Below are positions 11,092-20,866 of a DNA stretch of 64,000 nucleotides, one piece after another. Within the stretch, counting starts at the first letter, position 1; each line of letters opens with the position of its first letter. Below the pieces are notes generated by a model that was not told the origin of the DNA, made no database searches, and saw only the letters and a program-made list of their open reading frames with translations. This DNA comes from Syncephalastrum monosporum B8922 (Eukaryota > Mucoromycota > Mucoromycetes > Mucorales > Syncephalastraceae): contig JNEN01001266.1 in assembly GCA_000697355.1 (NCBI GenBank), forward strand, positions 1 to 64,000. The letters are read 5' to 3'. Position numbers and translations under genes: made by a program.

Positions 11092-12040
11092 GGGCATGTT
11101 TGAGTCTGTGCAACGCGTCATGCCGGTCGGCGTGCGGCAATTGGAGTCTTGCATGATTACAATTCAGGGACGTACCTTTGCTGGTGTCCCTTAATGCTTG
11201 CTGCCGTAACAGAAAGATCCCCGTGGCAAGCCTACAGGAAAGAGAGCGTGTGGATGGAGACTAGAAAGAAGGAGAAACAAGAAAAAAATAAATCAGTGCA
11301 AGGTGGTGACCATCCAAGGCTATTTACGCGTGATACTCGGCACCCATCGTCATCTTGGTTCAATGAGCGCCCAGCATGGCTTTCGTTTCACCTTCAGCGG
11401 GCTGCAGAAGCAAGATCAGTCTGGGCGAATTGTGTTTGAGGAAGAAGATCCGGAATGATTGAGAGATTGGGGCACGTACCTTTTCTCCCAAACTAAAAGC
11501 GGTGATCGTGGTCTAGTCTGACCGCGATGCAATGCGATTGGCCAAGTGATCCTTGCTCTGTCCACGGCAGTGAGCACATTCACCAAAAATCATTTTTTGT
11601 GAGCACACGCACGTCTCTTTCAACACAGATTCAGTGGATGATCATGCAGTATAATAAGATAAGTGTAGTGTACACACCACAAGTATTTTATTTGTGTAAG
11701 ACGAGCTATAGGCCATGCTACCTGGGTGAACTAGTGCGTCTGCTGGGTAGCGCATCATACAGGTAACTTGCTCTTTTTCTTTTGTTGGGGCTTGTGCTGC
11801 GTATGCATTTGCTGATAGCTGATGCGTGTGAAAGCGTTTCAAGAAGGATTTGGCTTTGGATATGCCTACTGACTTGTAGGGCAATCGATCCTGTAGAAGG
11901 GACTTTTGTGTATGTGTCCGTCTACCGTGTCCGGTGTCCTACAACAAGGCATTAAGAAAGGATGAATTAGTACATGACTATGATAATCACCTGTCATTTT
12001 TGCTTACCATGTAATGTCTGGGCCGGACGATGCTTTCTGG

Positions 12041-12128
12041 TTTGGTATTGGATTTGGTATTGGATTTGGTATTGGATTTGGATTTGGATTTGGATTTGGA
12101 TATGGTTTTCGTTTTCGTTTTCGTTTTT
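12041..12128. repeat. Expanded hexamer/12-mer microsatellite in arm R
   Basis: Repeated TTTGGTATTGGA and TTTGGA units are followed by TTTTCG units. The corresponding arm L site (about 4578-4640) has about four TCCAAA/TACCAA units and five CGAAAA units. The two arms therefore differ in repeat number, showing independent slippage since duplication. Confidence 0.9.
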
Positions 12129-12619
12129 TTTTTCTTTTTCTGTTGATGTTGTTGTTGTTGCAGCCAGCCGAGATGAGTCAAGCACAGATTGATGTTTCAT
12201 CCAGAGAGCCCTTTGTTCACCCAAGCAGCGTATAAATTGGGGCTCGGAATGCGTGTAGCGAGAAGGCGATTGTCCACAGTATGCGCAGGAGTGTCGAGCA
12301 TCAGATATGATACATGCTCTATAAAAAACACGTAAGATCATTGTCATGTCAACTGCGGTACGCTTGCTTTACCTTTCCAAAGGTGCTTCCAGCAATCTCA
12401 AAACGATAGTCGAGAGCTACCAGAGCAGTATGTTGGGTGTGTTCGCCACGTATAAAGTAGGCTGCGATGGTCAAGACAGTAGGATAAGACGTCTGCGCAC
12501 CAATGACCATGAAGAAGTAGGAATGATCGCATGTCGGGATCCACGATATGTGGAATAATATGGATGCTGTTTTTCGCCAAATGTGATGGGTGTACTTTGA
12601 ATTCGTTTGCGCGCATTGT

Positions 12620-13041
12620 CAGCGAATAGAATCAGCATTGTATAAGCATTTGATATAATTGTCCAGGTGCAGTTAATCACATACCTTTTTGCACATAATG
12701 CCTGCGTACTGTCTGTGTAATTATCGGTCGCCGTTGTTCTTTCCTAATCGTTCGCCATCTTATCCGGTGTGTCTGCCCGGTTATCTTCGTGTCCCTGTCA
12801 GTGATGCATATATGATATAATGTAAGTATTTGATATTGTTACTTGCAGAACATTAAAAGCTTACCTTTTTGTACGCATGCCCTTGCGCTGTCTGTGTAAT
12901 CATCTGCCGTAGTTGTTCCCTTGTAATCATTCTTCATGAGATCCTGTGTGTGTCCGGTCGTCTGTCTTTGTGTCCCTGTCAGTGGTCCAGGCAAAGTATA
13001 AGCATTTGATATTGTCAATTGAAGGGGGTTGAACACATACC
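12620..13041 (-). repeat. Tandem exon-intron-like modules in arm R
   Basis: This is the mirror of 3685-4107. On the minus strand one module keeps an uninterrupted frame from a CACTGACAG acceptor to a GGTAAGC donor, entering and leaving in the same phase (phase 1), where the arm L module has lost that frame. That is what a duplicated symmetric exon would look like, but the neighbouring modules do not all keep compatible phases. Confidence 0.6.
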
Positions 13042-13620
13042 GTTTTGCAAACATGGCTGCGTGCTGTTTGCCTTTCTTTCTGTAGTCGTGGGTACTTGTC
13101 GCCATCATAAAGGAGTGTAAATTTGCTGGTCCCGGGTACCCAAGCATGATACGCCTGCCTTGTCGAAGCAATCGAGAGTAGAAAAGGTACTGTGCCAACT
13201 AGACCTTTGGAGGTGTATTGGTAGCTACCACGACTCAGGTAGGGCAGCAACCTCGAGTCCAATCGGAACCTGCGCTACTCATATTACTGATGAGCAAGGC
13301 ATGAAATATCTTCAATTGGTGTTGCAGACTGACCTTTGTTCACCAAAATTAATGTATGTTTGCTGTACGACGCCTCAGCGTTAAGCCGCCATGCGTAGGA
13401 AATAGAAGGTCCAGGTCTTGATCATCGTGCCAAGCCCATCCTCAATTGAATGAGAGTGAGGGATACGAGATAGCTTGTGTGTCGTGCGTGTTTGTTTTGC
13501 CATCCAAACTGCCCATGAAAAGATTGAGGAGTTAATGCGTGGTGTGACGCTTTGTATAGTCTGAGTACCGACCTGAGGAACGGAACAAAAGGGACAAATC
13601 CCATTGATACCACCAGAACC

Positions 13621-13664
13621 GTAGGAAACCGTAGGAAACCGTAGGAAACCGTAGGAAACCGTAG
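13621..13664. repeat. 10-bp minisatellite (GTAGGAAACC) in arm R
   Basis: Four full GTAGGAAACC units plus a partial unit are present. Arm L has only one full unit at the matching place (about 3096-3112). Confidence 0.95.
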
Positions 13665-14677
13665 AGGAAAACATCGCTTCACCTAATCAAACAGGTATGA
13701 TGCAAAATGATGTGAGTAAATGGACTTAATTTGGTGAATCAGTGAGTGAGTACTTTACCTTGACATGGAAAGATGCGATGTGCTCCTGGAGGACAAACCG
13801 TTCGTATTGCCCCAAACTTCCTTCCTCCCACCTCTTCCGACGGTTAGGTCCGCCAAAAGGCCTTGTTTTCCGTCAACCTCCCCGCAATGGCGTCCGCCCC
13901 GCAGCGATGGCGACCCCCTTCGCGGTGCACCGGGTTCGCCGCCTTTCGCCCTGACGCGTGCCGACAGTGTTTCCGTCCTTGCCGACCTACCGATACCACT
14001 CCACCCCGGATGGAGACACCCCCCAACCGCAAGACCGTGCACTTTTGAGACTATCAAAGGAAATGAGTACCTATTTATTCTTGCTTTTCTTTTCTCATTG
14101 TACTGTACCTTTCCCAACCGTCCGTCCATGTATTTTACTTGGTCCAGTTTGGCACCATGAAAGTGCGGTGCATTCGTTGCGGCAGTGCGAGCATAAGCGA
14201 AGGAAGATAAACGGAGGAACAATGGCATCATCCGGAGCCCTACAAAATGGGTTGTAGGATAGTTCGCAGTCATATACTGTGGCCAGGAGACCGATGACTG
14301 GGATACTATCCTTCACTTCCGACGGGTGACTACCTGCGTCATGTTGTTAGACCCCATTCATCGAGAGAAAAAAGAAAAAGAAGGCAAACACTTATCTTTT
14401 GAGCCAAAGACGCGAGGATGTGGATGCCATTGTTCTCGAGATGCCTGCTAGGGACCTTATACGTCTCGGTGTGCATCGGTTTGGGCGGGAGGGTCTCCCG
14501 TCGTGGGGTGAAGTAGCACCGGCTAGTCGGCTCCGGATACGGCAGCTATGGGCAGGCGGCTCTCCCGGTACACCACAGAGGGGGCTACCTAAAAACGAAA
14601 AGCGAGTTAATTCAACTGGTCATGAGAATACAAGAAATGACAAAGCTCTTACCAGCTACGAGGCGGACACCAGCCGC

Positions 14678-16411
14678 TTAGCGGCGGCTGTACGGGTGCA
14701 GGCCCCATCTCATGAGGCCCGCACCCAGCCGCCGCTCATGACGCGGCCCAGATGGGCGGCGCCGCAACCAGGTGTGCCCCGTCGCCGACCTGGCTCGGCG
14801 ACGGAGCACGGCGAACCTGGACGCGCCAGGTTGGCGCAGCGGGGGAGCATCCCCCATGGGGATGTCCTCATCCTCCAATTCCACCTGCGCCCAGGTGAGG
14901 GTCGCAGGGACAGGCCCACAGGCAGGGCCAGCACCACGGCCAGGAGAAGCGCCAGACGAACGGCGGCCGCAGCGGCGAACGCGGAAGGAGGACAGGCGGG
15001 CAGCGCGAAAGACAGCGCGGCGGGCGGCCCGGACCGCAGAGACTCGACGAGCGCAAACGCGCGAGACACGTCCAGTCCTGACGGCAGACAGAGGAGCGGC
15101 ACGAACAACAGCGACGCAGGCGGCGCGCACAACAGACAGACGGCGCAAACGAGCACCCGAGACGCGACGAGCGCGGGCAGCAGCCAGGCAGGCAGCAGCG
15201 CGAATGGCAGACAGACGACGCGCACGAGCACCAGAAACGCGACGAGCGCGGGAAGCAGCGATCCGGGCAGCGACGCGGAAAGCAGGAAGGCGACGAGGGC
15301 CAGAAATGCGCCCAGCACGGACGCCAGACACGCGGGGAACACGCACAGCCGAGACGCCGGCAGCGTGGAGAGCCGACACACGACGAGTGCGACGACCAGA
15401 GGCGCGACGAACCCGGACAGCGGAGACACGAGGACCACGGACAACAGAAAGGCGGGTGGGGCGGTCAACAGACACGCAAGCAGCGCCAGCAGACGACATG
15501 CGGGCAGCGGAACCAGAAGCCGCGCAGGCAGCGGGAGCGGAAGGCACGCGGGCAGAGCGGGCAGAGCGGGCAGAGCGGGCAGAGCGGGCAGAAGAGCCAG
15601 AAGACAGGTGGGCGCCAGAAATTCGTCCAGCGCGCACAGCAGCGCGAGCAGCACGGGCAGAGCGCACAGCAGAGGCTTGCGCAGCATGAGCGCCAGAGAT
15701 ACGTCCAGCTGCCGCCGCAGCGATGGGGCCCGAAGGCGACGCAAAGGACAAAGACGAGAAAGTCGACGACAACGACACCGAGGAGGAAGAAGAGGACGCA
15801 CGCCCAGCTGCGGCGGCAGCTGCCCGTCCAGCTGCTACGGCTGCGACGGGGCCCGCAGGCGACGTGGAGGAGGAGAGAGCGGAGGAGGAGAAGTAGGACG
15901 ACGAAGACACCGACACCGAGGACACCGACACCGAGGACACCGACACCGAGGACACCGACACCGAAGACGAAGAAAAACGAGCAGGCCCAGCTGCAGCAGC
16001 AGCAGTCCACACGGGCGCAGTGGCAGCGGAGGGGCGCGAAACAGACGAAGAGCGGGCGTCGGCGTGGGACGGGAAAGCGAGACGGTAGTCTTTAGAATCG
16101 CGTGTGTTCAGCGCGAGCGCCAATGCACTGGAGTACGAGGAGGACGTAAAGTGGAAGTCGAACTTGGTTAAAAAGGCACCGACCTGCCCAGCAGGCGAGC
16201 GGCGCTCCAGCTTGTGGGCAAGGTTCGGGCGGGGTGGGCGAGGGGGCGCAGCGGGCGCAGCAAGTCGCAGGGTCGGCACGTCGCCGATCGACGGCTTGAA
16301 TTGAAATGCTTGCATGGCCAGCCCTGTCGGAACGGGCTCTAGGCGAAGAATAGGTACGGGCGAGATGCGAGGTGCAAAGGTCCAGTGGTTTGTCAAAGGC
16401 GTAGAAGGCAT
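14678..16411 (-). CDS. Octapeptide-repeat protein, unknown function (arm R, intact frame)
   Basis: An ATG behind a pyrimidine tract opens a 577-codon frame. Residues 1-125 are non-repetitive (start MPSTPLTNHWTFAPRISPV). A Ser/Ala-rich region follows, with SVSSVSVSS repeats and short Ala runs. From about residue 300 to 490 there are roughly 20 degenerate eight-residue repeats of the type ARRVSAVR / LRRLSVVR / ARRVSGAR. RRxS is the basophilic-kinase (PKA) consensus, so the repeats would be multiply phosphorylatable if made. The tail has an acidic patch (ELEDEDIPMGDAPPL) and an Arg-rich end. The island is GC-rich (about 65-70%), unlike the rest of the arm. Caution: the 24-base repeat leaves all frames on both strands fairly open, including a long plus-strand frame ending at 16171, so coding is not proven. 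No known family is recognised. Confidence 0.4.
   Translation of the reverse strand: MPSTPLTNHWTFAPRISPVPILRLEPVPTGLAMQAFQFKPSIGDVPTLRLAAPAAPPRPPRPNLAHKLERRSPAGQVGAFLTKFDFHFTSSSYSSALALALNTRDSKDYRLAFPSHADARSSSVSRPSAATAPVWTAAAAAGPARFSSSSVSVSSVSVSSVSVSSVSVSSSSYFSSSALSSSTSPAGPVAAVAAGRAAAAAAGRASSSSSSVSLSSTFSSLSFASPSGPIAAAAAGRISGAHAAQASAVRSARAARAAVRAGRISGAHLSSGSSARSARSARSARSARVPSAPAACAASGSAARMSSAGAACVSVDRPTRLSVVRGPRVSAVRVRRASGRRTRRVSALHAAGVSAVRVPRVSGVRAGRISGPRRLPAFRVAARIAASRARRVSGARARRLSAIRAAACLAAARARRVSGARLRRLSVVRAACVAVVRAAPLSAVRTGRVSRVCARRVSAVRAARRAVFRAARLSSFRVRRCGRRSSGASPGRGAGPACGPVPATLTWAQVELEDEDIPMGDAPPLRQPGASRFAVLRRRARSATGHTWLRRRPSGPRHERRLGAGLMRWGLHPYSRR
15556..15599. repeat. 9-bp tandem repeat GGGCAGAGC in arm R
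   Basis: About five perfect units lie within the 179-base segment missing from arm L. On the coding (minus) strand they encode an alternating Ala-Arg-Ser run. Their repetitive nature makes the region deletion-prone. Confidence 0.9.
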
Positions 16412-16973
16412 GACGATAAATGTGAAGAGAAAAGAAAAGAAAAGAAAAAAAAAAAAAAGGAAAAAAAAATCGCATAAAAATCGCGCTCAAACTACGCGCG
16501 CGCGCGCGCGCGCCAGTGTGTCGGTTTATTCAAAGCCAGTGTATGTGTGGGAAGAGACAGTATAGAGCCCGCATGAGCAGATGGCCAGCCTTCATTGACT
16601 CATTGGAGTTGGGATTCACTACTTTTCCTGCCTTTTTTTTGCCCAAAGATGAGTCCGTTGCACTGGACAACTATGCCTGGCGCCTGCCATAAGGTTGCCT
16701 TGGAGACTTCTATGGAGACATACGCTGATGTGATGGAAACTAGCTAGCTTGTGTTGGGATGTGTATAACATACTTTACAAGGTACACACACACACTATCA
16801 CATTCAATAAACCGGTATATACAGTAAGGCATAAGCGTCTTGCATTGCTCTGCATTAAATATTTTCGTGCAACTTTATCTGAGTTGCATGATCCAATTGA
16901 CACTTCGCCGCTCCAAAAACCACTATTTTTGTACATGCAAAAAGGCCCAAACGCAGCTTCAGGAACAGTACCT

Positions 16974-17494
16974 GTTTTTTAATTTGCCCTGTAGCATATG
17001 AGTTGAAGCCTTTGGGTAATGATCTATCATTGTTTTAGCAAAGGCTACTCATCCTAGCTGTTGTGGCTGGGATATTCGGTGCTTGTCTGTCCGAAGCATT
17101 GTACAGCGCTCTTTCATTTGAGCATGTCCATAAACTTGATGTCGCATTTCCTTAATACCAAAACTCAGCATGCTGGAAGTGACTCATGGCTTCCTCGAAG
17201 CGATGGGACGCCCACAAGGCTGCCCAAATTATAAACGAATAGGATTTCGTTTATGGAGCACCGAATAAAGAAGCTTGTATCAGAATACCACAGACGACAG
17301 GTGCATGGACACGGGCACAGATCAGTTCGTGCAGTATGAGTTTCATCTGTTTGGCAAGTTTTACGAAGTCGGTCATGTGGTTGGGATTCCTCTTATATTC
17401 CACCTTCAACTCTGTCCTGTCCGTTCCTGGTCTCCTCTCTCTTGTCTTGTTTCCTGTGTCCTGTCACGGCTTTGGTCCTTACTTCGCATCACAT
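16974..17494. other. Flank outside arm R, nothing recognised
   Basis: Unique AT-rich sequence begins with a T-run right at the arm boundary. No gene, and no repeat of the bases left of arm L that would indicate a target-site duplication. Confidence 0.6.
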
Positions 17495-18338
17495 CTACAA
17501 CACTACCTTCCACATTACACCGTGTTTGTTGACGCGAGTGACCGTATAAGGACCTAGCCGCCGATCGCTAAACTTACTCTCGGGGTGCTGATCTCGCATC
17601 AGGACTTGCTCGTCGATGCCGAAACGTCTGCGGGACATGATCCCAACAGCTGCTGATAAGGATCCAGCCTTGGCATAAACAACCCAGTCGAGCTTGTAGA
17701 TCAATGACCGTTCGCCGTGTCCGTTGCCCTCGCTGATATCGTTGTCGTCCGAGTCTCCAGAAATGATGTTCTCCGCGGATTTTTGATCGGTTTGGCTGCT
17801 GCAAAGTAAAGAACCGTTTGTGCTGCAGAAAAATAACAGCGAGACAGGGATAAGCTTCCTCATTCAATCCACATGAGTCTGATTACCAGTCATGTCTGAA
17901 CCGAGATTCAGAGCCAAATACAGTAGCAGCGCGGATAAGTTATACTCAGATGAGTTATATTCTTTTGATCTTCCGAGCGCATAACTTGCCCACGCGGCGA
18001 CTGTGTTGTGTCCAAGAGAGCATCCACGTATTGATGAACTAAGGTATCTTCCAGCATTCTTTTTTTTTCCCGAATTGCAATAATCGAGGAGCCCTACCGC
18101 ATAGCAAAATGAGAGAGTCAATCTTAGCGGTAACTGAATTTTATCATTCATTTACAATGAGTGGATGATATCTGCCGCGATAAGTTGATCTGGATATGCC
18201 GATGACACAGCTTCGGCAAGAAAGGAAGTTGTGATCTTCTTCAACGAGTACCAGCATGGATTCTGTACCTATCTGAAGCATTAGTAAATCAATTACTACA
18301 CGCGGAAAAATATTACCGTAGACAATTTGGAGCACCAT
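17495..18338 (-). pseudogene. Ty3/gypsy-like integrase C-terminal remnant
   Basis: On the minus strand, residues resembling the C-terminal region of Ty3/gypsy integrase can be read (VLMRDQHPESKFSDRRLGPY followed by TVTRVNKHGV, the usual 'KFSDRWLGPF.V..V...GV' signature) at about 17510-17620. Further minus-strand open pieces upstream (17864-18151 and 18144-18338) may belong to the same body but cannot be assigned. Stops and frame changes separate the pieces, so this is a decayed retroelement. Confidence 0.55.
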
Positions 18339-18468
18339 CGCGTCAAGAAGTCGACGTCCTTCCGTGGACGGTTCATGATGCCAATAGTCTGGATGATTTG
18401 TCTATGCTGCTCAAGCTTGAATCCAGGACCGCTATCTTCATGTTCACGGGACGGGCGAAAAAATAGAT

Positions 18469-19190
18469 GTGATCGAGCGCCCTATGTACAAGCGAGATAA
18501 AATAACGTTACTTTCTACTTCGTCAGTCCCACTCATCACATTACTTACAATATATAAACATGGCGACATCAAGACTGACCCAAGCAGTATCACGATGCTC
18601 GTATCGATTTTCGTTGCTGGAAAGTTCCGTCCCGGACACATGTGTACCTTCAAGACGGACCGTCCTCTTTGCTCTTTTGGCAGAACTTGGCTCGAGGCTC
18701 AAGGTGTCAGCCAGGACCGTTCGGCTAATACCATCCACATCCCCTCCAAGCGAGACGGACGGGAGCCAGCAGGAGTTGCATCATGACGACCCCGGTAAGA
18801 ACAGCGGCTTCAGGAGATGGAGTGGCAACGGTGGTGGCAGTGAACATCGGCGCCTTCGACCGTCAAGGAACCATGAGTTCGTCAAGAACCATGTTGACGA
18901 TGGCGAGTTGCTGAAGCAGCATAAGGAGGAGATTCAACCGCTGCTGGCAATGTACGACCATTGCTTCGTCGAGACAAGTGGTGTGGGTCGGGGGTGCACG
19001 ATTTCAAGCACCATATCCCGGTGACGAGCGACGCGCCTGCGATCGACACCTTATCGGTTGAATTGGGAGGAAGAAGAGCATCTCCATCGGGAGATCAAGA
19101 ACATGTTGGACTTCGGACTTATGCGCACGTCAAACGGACTTTGGATGTTGCCTGTGTTCTCCATTTTTCCCCAAGGTGCGATTTTCGCGT
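18469..19190 (+). pseudogene. Ty3/gypsy-like protease / reverse transcriptase 5' remnant
   Basis: On the plus strand a protease-end-like segment (FGRTWLEAQGV...ANTIHI) is followed by the region that normally precedes reverse transcriptase (LLAMYDHCFVETSGVGRG, then HDFKHHIPVTSDAP in a second frame, then YRLNWEEEEHLHREIKNML and FGLMRTSNGLW in a third). The frame changes at about 18990 and 19045 are consistent with small indels, and the domain is cut off before the catalytic part of the polymerase. It points opposite to the integrase remnant at 17.5-18.3 kb, so the two come from different insertions or a rearranged one. Confidence 0.6.
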
Positions 19191-20866
19191 CTTACAACTG
19201 AATTATGCCCTAAGGTGCTGTTAGTGGCTAGTGTGCGTGTGGCCCGAGGAGAGAGGAGCGAAAAGAAAAGGGTGACAGCCGAACAGACAGGAGGCAGGAA
19301 GCAGGAAACAGGAAAGAGCAGAGACAAAGGCCGAGCAACGAACTAAAAGGAAGCTGTACACGCACAGGAGGTCAGCGCACCAGCGCAGGATCAGGACAGG
19401 ATGGGTTCCCTAGTGCAAAAGTTAGTCCATTGCATTTTCCCGTGTCTTTCCTTCTACGTAAAGCTTCCAGACTTCTACCTTTCAGGGCCGTACGATGTCT
19501 ATTTTCATGTCTTCGTCGACGTGAGCCAATTATGTTTTCTTTCCAGTACTGTGCATCATGAAATGTTTCGTCTTCTTGGTGCATCTAATACCTTCTCGAA
19601 TGGACAGCTATTCAGTCTGAGGCGCTGAGACTAAGACACCTGTCTTGCAAGATTTACTCTATGACTTTGATACATACATGCGTATTCGTCGAGTATTATC
19701 TAATATCTTTAATTGAGGGCGTGTGACCCTGTCTGCCATTGAGCGCAATTGAAATCATAGCCTATTGTCGATGAGTGATATTTATGGCGTTTAACACATA
19801 CAACACTCCGGATACCCTAATATTCCTTGCTGCTTATCTTATTGACCTCATAGTTTCCTTCATTTGTCTGGTATGCGACTGTAAGACATTGATATAAAAG
19901 AGTTGATAGCGGGTTTTCTCACTCTTAAAATCAACAAGTTGTCACAGTGGCACTGCATAGACTACAATAGACATGATAAAGTACTGTGTCCCTGGTTGGT
20001 TTCATTTGACGATGAGCAATATCAGAAGGCAGCCTCGATCAAGTCATGAACTCACTGTATCTCGGCGTGGTCAGCGAGGGGAACAGCAACACTGACAGCG
20101 ATATGTCGCAAATTATTGCACTGCTAGGTCAGTTATGCAACAGATGCCGACCCGGAGTACGATCCCATATGTAGAGAGAAAACGTGTATCTAAGTCCTCT
20201 GATATACATAAATCCCTATTTGCATGTATGCACGCCGTCCATCGTTACTATGTACTTACGTAAGGGCCATATATGCATAATGATACAGGACAGGTGTAAC
20301 ATCGTCCGCGGTATGTACATTGGTAAAATGTAAAACGAAATGGCTAGTCCAAGATGGTGTGGTGGTCACATATTCATGTGAATAGATACACGCGTACTCT
20401 TTTGCATTTACAGCGTCATCTACTTTTATGCCACGATAGGAAGCGTGCGTCGACATGCCCCTTTCGAATTCAGTGTATCCATTATACTTTGTCATAATAT
20501 CAATTTTATTTCAAGGTTTCACATAAGCCAGAATTTGTCGTTCTGGGAAAGATGACGCGTTTCAAAAAAGCATTTCGAGAAGAAAAAGGCCGAGGAGGAC
20601 TAATACGGGTTTAAATTGGTTTAAAGTCGATATTTCAACGGTGTCCGTATACCCCGACACGTCCTGCGCGTTTAAAAAGCGAGTTTCGGTCGATAAGATG
20701 CATTTATGCGTCGTATAGCATCCATAAGGGTCCAGTGACGCATGAAAGGCAACAAGACAAGATTCACGTGTTACGAAACAAAAACATAAAAAGTTCTCCG
20801 CGGATTATCGAGTCGCACGAAACTTTCATTGGGTGATTTACTTTTTCTTCCTTCCTCACCTTTGCA
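19191..20866. other. Gene-poor stretch before oxidoreductase copy 2
   Basis: AT-rich DNA with short open frames only; none is recognised. The last few hundred bases presumably hold the promoter of the gene at 20867. Confidence 0.5.

Larger units (their letters stand above)
11092..16973. repeat. Large inverted repeat, right arm (arm R)
   Basis: This is the reverse complement of 41-5596, separated from it by a 5495-base spacer. It is the longer and apparently less damaged copy: it keeps a 179-base segment (about 15473-15655) and a 55-base segment (about 14675-14735) that arm L lacks, and it has longer runs of several short tandem repeats. Scattered substitutions along the full length show that this is a real, aged duplication rather than an assembly mirror artefact. 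Outside the arm the sequence turns abruptly into unrelated DNA after CAGTACCTG and a short T-run. Confidence 0.95.

Noticed and set aside
41..16973. Inverted repeat as an assembly mirror artefact
   Set aside because: The arms differ by many substitutions, a 179-base and a 55-base indel and several repeat-length changes, and the flanks and spacer are not mirrored.
16974..17000. Target-site duplication around the 17-kb structure
   Set aside because: The bases left of 41 (A-run) and right of 16973 (T-run) are inverted, not direct, repeats, and the left flank is only 40 bases long in this window.
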